Shown in pieces: positions 1 through 8,683 of a stretch of DNA of 57,178 bases. The DNA lies in NCBI GenBank assembly GCA_025360005.1, contig JANYDA010000039.1, positions 1 through 57,178 of the forward strand, written 5' to 3'. The position numbers were made by a program, and so were the translations under genes. Within the stretch, counting starts at the first letter, position 1; each line of letters opens with the position of its first letter. Under the pieces are notes generated by a model. The model was not told the DNA's origin. It saw nothing but the letters and a program-made list of their open reading frames with translations, and did no database searches. This DNA comes from Fibrobacteria bacterium (GTDB lineage Bacteria; Fibrobacterota; Fibrobacteria; UBA11236).

Positions 1-82
1 GTCTCGCGCGATCGGCATGCCCCAAGACTAAGGACAATCGTTCCATGTACTGTTCAAAGCGCCGGAGAAGGTCGGAAGCCAT
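1..82 (-). CDS. IS701-like transposase, N-terminal fragment cut by window edge
   Basis: A minus-strand frame starts with ATG at 82 and runs off the left edge after 27 residues. It begins MASDLLRRFEQYMERL and continues to GHADRAR. This start (a helical RFE-x-Y segment followed by LGHADR) resembles the beginning of DDE transposases of the IS701 group, which would act on the ends of their own insertion sequence. The AT-richer 50 bases upstream (90-145) may be the end of the element, but I cannot define a terminal inverted repeat because the other end is outside the window. Only the N-terminus is visible, so the family call is tentative. Confidence 0.5.
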   Translation of the reverse strand, partial: MASDLLRRFEQYMERLSLVLGHADRAR

Positions 83-168
83 GCCATAAAATACCTTCAC
101 CCGCCAATTTTTGCAAGATATTTATGACACAGTAGAATTAAGACGCCTGGCGTTTTAAGATTACCTCA

Positions 169-191
169 GGAGTTCCCTGGAGCGGAACTCC
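169..191. other. Perfect 8-bp inverted repeat downstream of queA
   Basis: GGAGTTCC (169-176) and GGAACTCC (184-191) are perfect reverse complements with a 7-base loop. The hairpin lies about 65 bases past the queA stop on the minus strand. No T-run follows on that strand, so it is a weak candidate terminator or an mRNA 3'-end stabiliser. Apart from this dyad I see nothing between the transposase start (82) and the queA stop (257). Confidence 0.4.
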
Positions 192-256
192 GTGGGGTTT
201 CTTTCCGCCTCGCGCCGTTGTCCGCCGGATAAACGCGTCACCGCGGCGACGCAACC

Positions 257-1333
257 TTATCGGATCAGCATGGCATCGCCGTAGCTGAACAGGCGCATGC
301 CTTGCGAGAAGGCCGCCGCATACGCCAACTTGGCCCGCTCCCTTCCCATCAGACTGCATACCAGCATGAAAAGAGTGGATTTGGGCCAATGGAAATTGGT
401 CAACAACCCGTCCAGGCCTTTCCAGGCATAGCCGGGATGGATGAAAATACGGGTCTCTCCCATGCCCGCCTCAAAAGGGGCATCGGCGGATCCTTTCGCT
501 TGTGTCTCGATTACGCGCGCCACCGTGGTCCCAACCGCCCAGATTTTTCCGCCCCGTCTGCGCACCGCGTTCAGGACCGCGGCCGTCTCCGCGCTCATGG
601 CAAATCTCTCCGAATGCATGGCATGGCCCGCCAAGGTCTCGCTTTGCACGGGCTTGAAGGTACCGGCGCCCACGTGCAGGGTCACCATGCGGATCTCCAC
701 GCCCTTGGCTTCGATGGCCGCGAGCATGGCCTCGCTCAGATGCAGGCTGGCGGTAGGCGCCGCCACAGACCCGGGATGTTGCGCGAATACGCTTTGGTAG
801 CGCTGCGCATCCGCCTCGGAAGCTTCCCGCTTGATGTAGGGCGGCAGGGGTATCTTTCCCGTTACCTCCAATTCGCGCAGGAACTCCTCCGGGTCCAGGT
901 TGAACTCGATGATGCGCGTGCCGTCCTCCTCGACCCCGGAGACAATCGAACGCAACCGGGGGGAGAACTCCAGGCCATCTCCCAGGCGAAAGCGCTTTCC
1001 CGGCTTGACCATGGCTTTCCAGCGCGACAAACGGGGCGGGGTACCGGGGACCGGCGCCAGCAACAAGGCTTCCACCTTGGCGCCCGCCGCATTGATCCCC
1101 GCCAAGCGGGCGCGCAGCACCTTGGTATCGTTCAGGACCAAAGCATCGCCCGGATGCAAGAAGTCGATGAGATTGCGGGTTTGCGTAAACTGGAAAGGTT
1201 TTTCCGGAGCGGCGGATCCTTCCGGCCCCGGACTTTCGCGATCCGCTACCAGCATGCGCGACTCGCCCCTGGGCAGCGGTTGGTAGGCGATGAGGTTTTC
1301 GGGGAACTCGAAGTCGAAGTCGGCGGTGCGCAT
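257..1333 (-). CDS. queA: S-adenosylmethionine:tRNA ribosyltransferase-isomerase QueA
   Basis: QueA transfers and isomerises the ribosyl group of S-adenosylmethionine onto preQ1 in tRNA, giving epoxyqueuosine in the queuosine pathway; it is cytosolic. The 358-residue product starts MRTADFDFEFPENLIAYQP, a canonical QueA N-terminus, so I use the ATG at 1333 rather than more upstream in-frame starts. Family motifs are present in order: the D-AL-LNDTKVL-ARL region, TGKIPLPPYIKR, GSVAAPTASLHLS, TLHVGAGTFKPV, and near the C-terminus LLTNFHWPKSTLFMLV and FSYGDAMLI. The length matches the family (about 340-360). It is divergent from the methyltransferase gene at 1439, with 105 bases between the two starts. 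Confidence 0.96.
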   Translation of the reverse strand: MRTADFDFEFPENLIAYQPLPRGESRMLVADRESPGPEGSAAPEKPFQFTQTRNLIDFLHPGDALVLNDTKVLRARLAGINAAGAKVEALLLAPVPGTPPRLSRWKAMVKPGKRFRLGDGLEFSPRLRSIVSGVEEDGTRIIEFNLDPEEFLRELEVTGKIPLPPYIKREASEADAQRYQSVFAQHPGSVAAPTASLHLSEAMLAAIEAKGVEIRMVTLHVGAGTFKPVQSETLAGHAMHSERFAMSAETAAVLNAVRRRGGKIWAVGTTVARVIETQAKGSADAPFEAGMGETRIFIHPGYAWKGLDGLLTNFHWPKSTLFMLVCSLMGRERAKLAYAAAFSQGMRLFSYGDAMLIR

Positions 1334-1438
1334 GGAGGGTCGGTTTTTCCCGGCATCAGGAAAGCCGGAATCGGATAATATAGTCAACAAACCCCGCGCC
1401 AGAGGCCCCTTCAGCCCGGCGGGGACCGGAGTATCCGC

Positions 1439-2113
1439 ATGCAAAAAAACCGCGCGTTTTTCTCGCAAGCCTTTTGCGGCGGCAGGGGCATCGAGATCGG
1501 GGCCCTCCACCATCCCATGCCGTTACCCGCAGGCTCCCTGATCCGATACGTGGATCGCTTGCCGGCGCAAGAACTGAGAAAACAATATCCGGAACTGGCA
1601 GGCCAGGAATTGGCCCCCGTGGACATAATCGACAGCGGGGAAACCCTGGCCACGTTGCCGGACGGCCAAGAGGATTTCGTGATCGCGGCGCAGTTCATCG
1701 AACATTGCCGCAACCCGGTGCGCGCGCTGGCGAACATGCTGCGCGTCGTCAAGGATCAGGGATTCATCCTGCTCACGGTTCCGGATAAACGCTACACCTT
1801 CGATAAGCACCGGCCCATCACCACGCATGAACATCTTCTCGACGAATGCCTGAACGGCACCGAGCATACCCTGAGGGCGCATTTCCATGACTTCCTGAAA
1901 CCGGCGGACGGTATCGGCGATGAAGCGCTGGAGCGCAGCATCGATCAGATGATGGCGCGCGACTACAGCATCCACTATCACGTATGGGATTCGGAAGCCT
2001 TCATCAAGTTCCTATTCTTCGCCAAGGAACGGTTCCTGCTTCCTTTTGAAACCTGGGTCACCTTCCGGAATGGAGAGGAACTGATCGTCGTGCTCCGTAA
2101 AACCCTTCCCTGA
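1439..2113 (+). CDS. SAM-dependent methyltransferase-like protein
   Basis: This 224-residue protein has a class I methyltransferase fold signature. GRGIEIGALHHP (about residues 14-25) stands in for the glycine-rich SAM-binding loop. FVIAAQFIEHCRNPVRALANMLRVVKDQGFIL is split across about residues 80-111 and matches the type-11 methyltransferase pattern with the conserved H after IE. LLTVPDKRYTFDKHRP follows. The substrate is unknown; such proteins often sit in glycan or cell-surface loci, but the neighbours here are housekeeping genes. The ATG at 1439 is preceded by GGAG seven bases upstream. It converges on the gene ending at 2124. Confidence 0.75.
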   Translation: MQKNRAFFSQAFCGGRGIEIGALHHPMPLPAGSLIRYVDRLPAQELRKQYPELAGQELAPVDIIDSGETLATLPDGQEDFVIAAQFIEHCRNPVRALANMLRVVKDQGFILLTVPDKRYTFDKHRPITTHEHLLDECLNGTEHTLRAHFHDFLKPADGIGDEALERSIDQMMARDYSIHYHVWDSEAFIKFLFFAKERFLLPFETWVTFRNGEELIVVLRKTLP

Positions 2114-2123
2114 ACGGGACGGC

Positions 2124-3611
2124 TCAATTCGCTTTGGAGCGCTTACGCGATGCGCCGGGCTTGGCCGGGGCGGGACCTTTCAACTGGCGGTAGGCTTCAC
2201 CAGCCGTCATCGCCACCTTTTCATCCGGATCGGAAAGAAGTTTCCGGGCATCTTCGATGGCGCCGCGGGTCCCCAGCTTGACCAAGGCTATCAACGCTTC
2301 GCGGCGGATGCGCGGATCATTATCGGCGCAAAGGACGCGCAAGGACGCGGCATAGGTGGTGTCCTTGCTGTAGGCCATTACCAGCACCGCATGCACGCGC
2401 ACGGGCCCGGCGGCGGTATCCGCGGCGGCGCGCTTCACCACCTCGGCGCCTTCGGGACCCAGGGCCACCACCTTGCCCATCAGGTCGCGGATTTCCCTCG
2501 GATCCGTCAAGTCGGAATTGGATTTTTCCGCGATGGCTTTCAGGTATACCACCGTTTGCTGCGGCACCGTGAGCGGCCGCGCCCCAGCCGAATCCGGCCG
2601 CCCCTGGGTCGAATCCATCCGCATCGGGACCGGGGCCGATCCGCGCGCCTCCAGATCGGAAAGCCGTTGCTTTACCTCGTCCAGCTCGCTCAATTGCCTT
2701 TCCAGCTCAACGTTCCTCACCTCCAGGATGGCCACGCGTTCCGGCAAGGTGCGCTTCTCGCGATGCGGCACCCATCCCAGCACTTGCAAGGATAAGGATA
2801 TGCCGGGCGAATTGTAGCCGTTGTCCAGATTGCCCGAAGGCGTCAGGAAGAAACCCCAGCGGCCTCCCTGGCGGATCCAGGATTGGAACTCCGTCATGGA
2901 CACGCTGAAGCCCACCAGGTTGCGATAGCGCCATTGCAGGGTCATGATTTGGTGGAAATCGGAGAACCGTTCGAATACTTCGTATCCCAGGAAAGCGCCG
3001 GCACCCAAGTCCTGCTCCAAACCGGCATTGACGCTGGCATACCCTTTATTCACATGAGTCAGTACGGAAAGCCCCAGATGGAGCCGGGATTTGCTGGGAA
3101 ATGATTTCGCCGCCGTGACGAAGCTCTCGGATTGCAAGTCCTTCAGGGTCTCGTCATCGGTGACTCCATAGAGTCCGCCTTCTTGGGACGCGAACAAATT
3201 GCGCGCGCCGAAAACCAGATCCGGCCAGAGCAGGTCTTCCCGGATCAGCAGGGCTTTGATGGAGAAGGAAAGCTCGCGGCCGTATTGCACTCCTACCTCC
3301 GCCCGGTTCTCGATGCCGAAAAGGACTTCCGAACTGTAGTTCAGGTTCTGCGCCTGCCGGGCCGCCGCGGACGCGGTATCGAAGTTCGTGTCCGCGCTGC
3401 CGATAGCGGAGCTGTTGAAATATTGGAAGCGGCCGGACAAACGGTATTGCCCGTGCAAGAGCAGGTTGCCGGTGGGTATTGCGAGCAGGAGGGGCGGATG
3501 TTCCACGCGCGGGACCGGCACCGCGGCCTGGGAATCGAAAGCGGTCATGGCGGGTGCCAAGGCCGGCAAGGCCAACAGGATCAGCGCAACTTTATGCCGT
3601 TTTCTTCCCAT
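2124..3611 (-). CDS. Secreted outer-membrane-like protein with coiled coil and HEAT-type C-terminus
   Basis: I do not recognise a named family. The product (about 495 residues from the ATG at 3611; an upstream TTG at 3629 is also possible) has a signal peptide at the N-terminus (VALILLALPALAPA). Residues about 45-285 contain alternating aromatic and glycine segments typical of outer-membrane beta-strands, for example LLLHGQYRLSGRFQYF and NLVGFSVSMTEFQSWI. A short coiled coil follows (VAILEVRNVELERQLSELD). The last 120 residues look like HEAT/armadillo repeats (IRREALIALVKLGTRGA and SDPDEKVAMTAGEAYRQL). The Lys-rich tail is probably unstructured. It overlaps the pseudouridine synthase gene upstream by about 20 bases, so the two are probably cotranscribed. 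Confidence 0.7.
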   Translation of the reverse strand: MGRKRHKVALILLALPALAPAMTAFDSQAAVPVPRVEHPPLLLAIPTGNLLLHGQYRLSGRFQYFNSSAIGSADTNFDTASAAARQAQNLNYSSEVLFGIENRAEVGVQYGRELSFSIKALLIREDLLWPDLVFGARNLFASQEGGLYGVTDDETLKDLQSESFVTAAKSFPSKSRLHLGLSVLTHVNKGYASVNAGLEQDLGAGAFLGYEVFERFSDFHQIMTLQWRYRNLVGFSVSMTEFQSWIRQGGRWGFFLTPSGNLDNGYNSPGISLSLQVLGWVPHREKRTLPERVAILEVRNVELERQLSELDEVKQRLSDLEARGSAPVPMRMDSTQGRPDSAGARPLTVPQQTVVYLKAIAEKSNSDLTDPREIRDLMGKVVALGPEGAEVVKRAAADTAAGPVRVHAVLVMAYSKDTTYAASLRVLCADNDPRIRREALIALVKLGTRGAIEDARKLLSDPDEKVAMTAGEAYRQLKGPAPAKPGASRKRSKAN

Positions 3612-4293
3612 GCAATCGCGTCGCTTCAAAAGCGGTCAGGCGACGGTATTCGCCCTCGGGCAAATCGCCCAACTCCAGACTTCCGAAGCGTATCCGCTGT
3701 AAGTCTACCACCCGGTACCCCACCACTTCCAGCATACGGCGGATTTCCCGGTTCTTGCCTTCCTGCAATACGATTTCCGTATGGTCCTGCACCGCCTTCA
3801 CCGATACGGCTATCGCGTCGTCTTCAAAGCCGATGTCCACGCCCGCCAGTAATTGTTTGATGTCCTTGGAGGCGAGCGGTTTGCGCGTCCACACCTTGTA
3901 GGTACGAGGCACTTCCCGGCTGGGATGCAACAGGGAATGCGTCATTCCGCCGTCGTTGGTGAGCAGGATCAGGCCGCGGCTATTGTAGTCGAGTCTACCG
4001 ACATAATGGAGTTTTCGGAACCCCGCCGGCAACAGCTTATAGATGGTGGGCCGGTCGAAGGGATCGCTGGCGGAGCAAAGATATCCCTTGGGTTTATTGA
4101 GCATGACGTATTCGTGCTCGCGCGGCGGCACGGCCGCCTTCCCCAGCACCTTGACCTTATCATCCTCGCCGATTTGGCGGGCCAGATCATAGATGATTTC
4201 CCCGCCGATGGCGACGGCGCCGCCGCGGATAAGATCCTCCACCGCGCGCCGGCTGCCGAAGCCGCACAAGGCCAGGTAACGGTTTATGCGCAT
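3592..4293 (-). CDS. RsuA/RluB-family pseudouridine synthase
   Basis: The protein is a 233-residue rRNA pseudouridine synthase. The N-terminal S4 RNA-binding domain (residues 1-50, MRINRYLALCGFGSRRAVED) is followed by LNKPKGYLCS (about 65-74) and the catalytic motif GRLDYNSRGLILLTNDG, where Asp102 is the expected nucleophile. The C-terminal NREIRRMLEVVGY motif is also typical. RluB modifies 23S rRNA and RsuA modifies 16S rRNA; the sequence alone does not say which target applies. It lies in the minus-strand run after ppx (41-base gap) and overlaps the next gene. Confidence 0.93.
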   Translation of the reverse strand: MRINRYLALCGFGSRRAVEDLIRGGAVAIGGEIIYDLARQIGEDDKVKVLGKAAVPPREHEYVMLNKPKGYLCSASDPFDRPTIYKLLPAGFRKLHYVGRLDYNSRGLILLTNDGGMTHSLLHPSREVPRTYKVWTRKPLASKDIKQLLAGVDIGFEDDAIAVSVKAVQDHTEIVLQEGKNREIRRMLEVVGYRVVDLQRIRFGSLELGDLPEGEYRRLTAFEATRLHGKKTA

Positions 4294-4334
4294 GGATGCC
4301 CGATTTTCAATTTCAATCTCCTCTTACTCTTTGC

Positions 4335-5210
4335 TTAGGCTTTCGCAAGCCAATCCAGGATCACGCCGTACCGCACCCCGCGATCCGATACGCGGAATTT
4401 TTCCGCTCCCACCTTTCGCAGGAACGCCTCCAGGATGCACAGTCCCGGCATCAGGATGTCCGCGCGGCTTTTTTCCATGCCCGGCAGGGCCAGCTTATCC
4501 GCTTCCGACAAGCCCGCCAGCAGATTGATGACGGCGCCGACGCGGGCCGCCGGGATCTCCAGGCCTTCGATGGCCTCCGAGTCGAAAGCGGCCAGCTTCA
4601 GTTCCAGCATGGCCAGGGCCGTGGCCGTGCCGCCCACGCATACCAGATCGGGCCTCTTTTCCCAATCCCCGAATTCACCGCGGAAGGCCTCGACCGCCTT
4701 GGCCCGGCAGGCTCCCGCATCGGCGCCACAGGCCTCGAATACGTTCACGGCGCCGATGGGGATGGATTGGCCGCCGCTCTTCCGGGTAGCTTCCGTGCTA
4801 CCGCCCCCCACATCCAAGACCGACAGGCCGGGAAAAGGATGGCGATCGGCCACGGCCAGGTAACCCAGGCGCGACTCTTCCGGTCCGGCGATGATGCTCG
4901 CCCGGCGTCCCATCAGGGAGGAAACCCGCTCCAGCAATTCGGGCCCGTTGGCGGCCACGCGGAAGGCCTGCGTAGCCACTACGCCGGCCAGGTGCGCGCC
5001 GCAGCGTTCGATTTCCGCCAGGAAGGAGCGCAAGGCGCCGGCCAAAGCCAGGAAGGATTCGTCCGAGATGCGCCCGGTAACCGCTAGATTACGTCCTACG
5101 CGCGGTACGGCAATCAATTGGGATACGGATTGGAGAGGTCCGTTGCGCCTTTCCGCGATCAGGAGCAGGGCCGAATTGGTCCCGATATCCACGGACGCAA
5201 AGCGTTCCAT
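4335..5210 (-). CDS. Ppx/GppA-family phosphatase
   Basis: The 291-residue protein belongs to the exopolyphosphatase / guanosine pentaphosphatase family of the actin-like ATPase fold. Visible motifs are VDIGTNSALLLIAE near the N-terminus (phosphate loop 1), VLDVGGGSTEATRK at about 135-148 (phosphate loop 2), and VCVGGTATALAM at about 195-206. At about 300 residues it is the short form that lacks the C-terminal HD-like domain of E. coli Ppx. The ATG at 5210 overlaps the stop of the preceding gene (TGATG), which implies translational coupling; a GTG one codon earlier is also possible. Confidence 0.92.
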   Translation of the reverse strand: MERFASVDIGTNSALLLIAERRNGPLQSVSQLIAVPRVGRNLAVTGRISDESFLALAGALRSFLAEIERCGAHLAGVVATQAFRVAANGPELLERVSSLMGRRASIIAGPEESRLGYLAVADRHPFPGLSVLDVGGGSTEATRKSGGQSIPIGAVNVFEACGADAGACRAKAVEAFRGEFGDWEKRPDLVCVGGTATALAMLELKLAAFDSEAIEGLEIPAARVGAVINLLAGLSEADKLALPGMEKSRADILMPGLCILEAFLRKVGAEKFRVSDRGVRYGVILDWLAKA

Positions 5211-5623
5211 CACGCCTCGGCATCCCCGTCTTGGATAAGTTCCCCGTCAGGCGCATCGTCAATGTCCAGGCCGGCTTCCGGGTCCTCGCCGTCCTCGTCC
5301 ATCTCCGCGCCTTTTTCCAGGCCCAGCTTACGGCCCAAGGTGGCGCGCATGGAGTCCGGCTTGACCAGGAACTCACGCGCGATGCGGACGGCCGCGTCCA
5401 CCGAGTCCTGCCCGAAATGGGCGGCCCATTCGGATACCAGCTCGGCGGTTTCCGTACCCAGCGGCTTCCCGGACTTCAGTTCCTGCGCCATGCCCAGCGC
5501 CAGGCGGATGCCCATGCCGGCGCGGATTTTCTCTTCCACGGTTTCCGAAGCCAGGAGCGCATCCAGGCGCTCGATGCTTTCCTTCAGTTCCGCGGGGCCG
5601 GAGATCTTGGGGGATTCGCTCAT
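5210..5623 (-). CDS. Small acidic helical protein of unknown function
   Basis: I do not recognise this 137-residue protein. It starts MSESPKISGPAELKESIERLD and is predicted mainly helical to residue about 105. It then ends in a strongly acidic tail (EDGEDPEAGLDIDD and DGELIQDGDAEA). There is no signal peptide. The ATG at 5623 overlaps the stop of the radical SAM gene (ATGA), and its own stop overlaps the ppx start, so it is locked into a three-gene translationally coupled unit. An accessory or adaptor role for one of the neighbours is a guess from context only. Confidence 0.75.
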   Translation of the reverse strand: MSESPKISGPAELKESIERLDALLASETVEEKIRAGMGIRLALGMAQELKSGKPLGTETAELVSEWAAHFGQDSVDAAVRIAREFLVKPDSMRATLGRKLGLEKGAEMDEDGEDPEAGLDIDDAPDGELIQDGDAEA

Positions 5624-8205
5624 CGTCCCGCCGTCCTTTCCAAAGTGAAATCGTCCTTGTAGATGGGCATGCTGCGCAAACTTTCCGCATCCGTTTCCAG
5701 CAATCCGGCGAAAGCCAGGTAAGGGCTGATGGAGGATCCGCTCGCATGCGTTTTCGCGCGGACGCAAAGTTCATCGTTCTCCATCCATACCTTCTCGATC
5801 TCGTCGGCCAGATCGATATCCTTGTCGCGGCTGCGTTGCATGCGCCGGTAGGTGCCGGATTCGAAGCGGCGCAAGCCGTCTTCCAGCGCGGTCAGGCCTC
5901 CCGGGAATTTCCCGGAGCGGTAGGTGATGTCGGCCACGTGGGGCATCCGGGATTTGGGGACTTCGCTGAGCGAGATCACTTCCATGCCCGCCGGCATCAC
6001 TTCGGAAAGGCGCCGGCAATATTGGTCCAGGTTCCCGGCCGGCTTCTCCCGCAACTCGATCACAAGCAACTCTTTGCGGGACTCCAGGCCAAGGGGCAGC
6101 GCTCCCGTATTGCGGATGATGGGCCGCGGGCTGAAGCCCTCGGAATAGTTCAGCTTCAGCTTGAGGCGGCGGAAGCCGCGCTCGAAAAGGTCCAAGGTAT
6201 TCTGGTGCGCGATATAACGCGACAGGCCGGACTTCTTGTACAGAAGATGGTAGGCGAATACGCCGGAACGGCGATGCTTGCGCGCCGCGGCCAAGGCTTT
6301 GATCTCTTCGGGCGTGCGGTTCACGGCCTGGTACTTCTCCGGCATGGGTGACAGCTTGGTATCGATGCCGTTGCCCGGGATCCCGCATTTCTGGCAATCG
6401 CCCCATTTGCAATCGGGCACCGGCGCGCTGTCTTCCTTCAGCATCTTTTTGTATTCGTTTTTGAGAAAACCTTTGTTGGCGCCCGCGTGGATGAAGTCCC
6501 ACGGGAATACCTCGTCCAGGCCGCGCTCGCGGAACATGCGCTCTTGCGGATAACCATGTTCCGCCCAGAGCGCTTTCCAGCCATCGTACTTGAAATGCTC
6601 GCCGAAGGATTCGAAAACCTGGCCATGCTTATATGCCTGGTAGATCATTCCCGATATCTTGCGATCCGCGCGGGAATAGAAGCTTTCCACATGCGCCAGC
6701 CCGTAGTCGGACCAGCTGATGCGCACGCTGCGCACGTATTTGAACGCCTCGCGCACGAAACGGATATGCTCGTTGACCTTCTGCTCGTCCATGAATGGCA
6801 CCCATTGCATGGGCGTGAACGGCTTGGGCACCAGGATGCCGATGCTGGCGTGCACGGTATTGCGGCCGGAATGTTTCTGGCCGATCTTATTCAGGTTATC
6901 GATCAGGCCGCAGAAGGCGCGCATGTCGTCCAGGTTCTCGGTGGGCAGGCCCACCATGGTATACAGCTTGATGTTGTGGAAACCGTTGGAGAATACGCTT
7001 TCCGCCGCTTCGTACATATCCTTGTCGCTGATGGTCTTGTTGATCATCTTGCGTAAGCGCTCGGAACCGGTCTCCGGCGCGAAGGTGGCGCTTTTGCCGC
7101 CGTTCAGGGCCGCGGCTTTGCGGGCCAGCCCCTGGCCGAAGCTGTTGGCGCGCAGGGACGGCAGGGACACGCTGATGTCCTCGAAATCGTCCTGGTCGAT
7201 CAAGGCGTCCAGCACCTTTTCCACCGGGCCATAGTCCGCCGTGGACAGGGACAGCAACCCCAATTCGGTTTCGCCCGTGGCTTCCAATCCGGCGCGCGAG
7301 ATTTCCACCACCGCATCCGCGTTCAGCTCGCGGTTGGGCCGGTACCAATATCCGGCCTGGCAAAAGCGGCAGCCCTGCGTGCAACCTCGCATCACTTCCA
7401 CCGAGAAGCGATCATGCACCAGCTTCACGTGCGGCACCAGGTTCTTGACCGGATAATCGTCCTTGTTCAGCACTTCCACCCAGGCGCGCTGGATGGTCTT
7501 GGCCCGCAGGTAAGGCCCTTGGGAGCCGTCGATGGCCGGCACGGTTTCGCCATGCGGGCTTTCCACCACGTCCAGGAAACGCGGCACGTAGATGCCTTTG
7601 AATGCGGACAGTTCCCGCAGGATGGCCTCGCGGCTCAAGCCCGCCTTGCGCCCGCGGCCGATGCAGCGCAAAACCTGCGCGGCCAGGATTTCCCCGTCGC
7701 CGATCACGAAGAGATCGAAGAAGTCCGCCACCGGTTCCGGATTGGCCATGCAAGGCCCGCCGCCGATCACGAAAGGATGATCCTCCGCCCTGTCCTTGCT
7801 GAAAGCGGGCACGCCGCCCAGCTCCAGGACATAGGGGACGTTGGTATAATTCAATTCCGTCTGGAGCGAGATGCCGATGGCCTTGAATTCGGAAATCGGC
7901 CGGTAGGATTCCAAAGCATACAGGGGGATCCCGTGTTCACGGAGCTTATCGGCCATATCCGGCAAGGGCGCGAAGGCGCGCTCGGCCGCCAAATCCGTTT
8001 CCCGGTTGATGACATGATACAGCACCTTGGTCCCGTTGTGCGACATCCCCAATTCGTAGGCATCGGGAAAAACCAGCACCATGTCCGCCGCTACCAGGGC
8101 AGGATCCTTGATCACCTGGTTGTTTTCCCCGCCGATGTATTTGCCGGGATTCTTGACGAAGGGGAGAATCTTCTCCAGTCCATCGAGTAAAGGGGATGTT
8201 CGCAT
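5620..8205 (-). CDS. B12-binding-type radical SAM protein with C-terminal DUF2344 domain
   Basis: The 861-residue protein combines a TIGR03960-type radical SAM region with a C-terminal TIGR03936/DUF2344 domain. The N-terminus (ILPFVKNPGKYIGGENNQ) is diagnostic of TIGR03960. MRGCTQGCRFCQAGYWYRP supplies the CxxxCxxC motif that binds the 4Fe-4S cluster. The C-terminal part begins YHLLYKKSGLSRYIAH and contains NYSEGFSPRP and ALPLGLESRKELL. Members are widespread and often lie near ribosome or tRNA-modification genes; the substrate is not established. I chose the ATG at 8205 because the conserved N-terminus begins there (MRTSPLLDGLEKILPF). It starts the coupled unit with the 137-aa protein and Ppx. 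Confidence 0.93.
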   Translation of the reverse strand: MRTSPLLDGLEKILPFVKNPGKYIGGENNQVIKDPALVAADMVLVFPDAYELGMSHNGTKVLYHVINRETDLAAERAFAPLPDMADKLREHGIPLYALESYRPISEFKAIGISLQTELNYTNVPYVLELGGVPAFSKDRAEDHPFVIGGGPCMANPEPVADFFDLFVIGDGEILAAQVLRCIGRGRKAGLSREAILRELSAFKGIYVPRFLDVVESPHGETVPAIDGSQGPYLRAKTIQRAWVEVLNKDDYPVKNLVPHVKLVHDRFSVEVMRGCTQGCRFCQAGYWYRPNRELNADAVVEISRAGLEATGETELGLLSLSTADYGPVEKVLDALIDQDDFEDISVSLPSLRANSFGQGLARKAAALNGGKSATFAPETGSERLRKMINKTISDKDMYEAAESVFSNGFHNIKLYTMVGLPTENLDDMRAFCGLIDNLNKIGQKHSGRNTVHASIGILVPKPFTPMQWVPFMDEQKVNEHIRFVREAFKYVRSVRISWSDYGLAHVESFYSRADRKISGMIYQAYKHGQVFESFGEHFKYDGWKALWAEHGYPQERMFRERGLDEVFPWDFIHAGANKGFLKNEYKKMLKEDSAPVPDCKWGDCQKCGIPGNGIDTKLSPMPEKYQAVNRTPEEIKALAAARKHRRSGVFAYHLLYKKSGLSRYIAHQNTLDLFERGFRRLKLKLNYSEGFSPRPIIRNTGALPLGLESRKELLVIELREKPAGNLDQYCRRLSEVMPAGMEVISLSEVPKSRMPHVADITYRSGKFPGGLTALEDGLRRFESGTYRRMQRSRDKDIDLADEIEKVWMENDELCVRAKTHASGSSISPYLAFAGLLETDAESLRSMPIYKDDFTLERTAGR

Positions 8206-8470
8206 TTCCGTCCGTTCGGGGAAGGCGATGGCAACCCACGGAAGGGTTCCCCGCCTGAAATTGGTAAAGTCTGCTGGCGCCACGGCACCTATCACGCGGC
8301 TATGGGCCGGTCGTCCCAAAAGGGCAGGGCGTCCTAAAGCCCGGGGGAATATAGCTATTTCGCCGCGCCGGTCGGCGCGCGCAAGCTTCCGTGGCGGGCC
8401 CGCGGGTAATGTCCGAATTCAAATTTTTGTACTATTTTAGCTCGTTTCGACGTCCCAAGCCTGGCCAAGA

Positions 8471-8683
8471 ATGCCCACTGCGATCAAAAGACCCAACAAG
8501 ACCCTGCTGCTCGATAGGGACAAATGCATTTCCTGCGCCGGCTGCGTAGGCACATGCCCGGATTTGGCGTTGGATATGTTCGGCGTGGATCTGCAGGTCT
8601 TTCAGGATAAATGCACCTACTGCACCATCTGCGTGCGGTTCTGTCCGGTGGGAGCGCTCTCGATTGAAAAGTCGAAGCTATGA
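8471..8683 (+). CDS. 2[4Fe-4S] ferredoxin
   Basis: This 70-residue protein carries two clostridial-type cluster motifs: CISCAGCVGTCP (CxxCxxCxxxCP, residues about 17-28) and CTYCTICVRFCP (about 47-58). It is a small soluble electron carrier. Its last codons overlap the start of the geranylgeranyl-reductase-like gene by 20 bases. The obvious inference is that it delivers electrons to that flavoprotein; an archaeal geranylgeranyl reductase is known to take electrons from a ferredoxin. The 265 bases upstream (8206-8470) are the divergent promoter region shared with the radical SAM operon. Confidence 0.95.
   Translation: MPTAIKRPNKTLLLDRDKCISCAGCVGTCPDLALDMFGVDLQVFQDKCTYCTICVRFCPVGALSIEKSKL

Noticed and set aside
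302-1378. 358-residue plus-strand frame opposite queA
   Set aside because: Complement of a strongly conserved enzyme gene in a GC-rich genome; no domain motif is visible.
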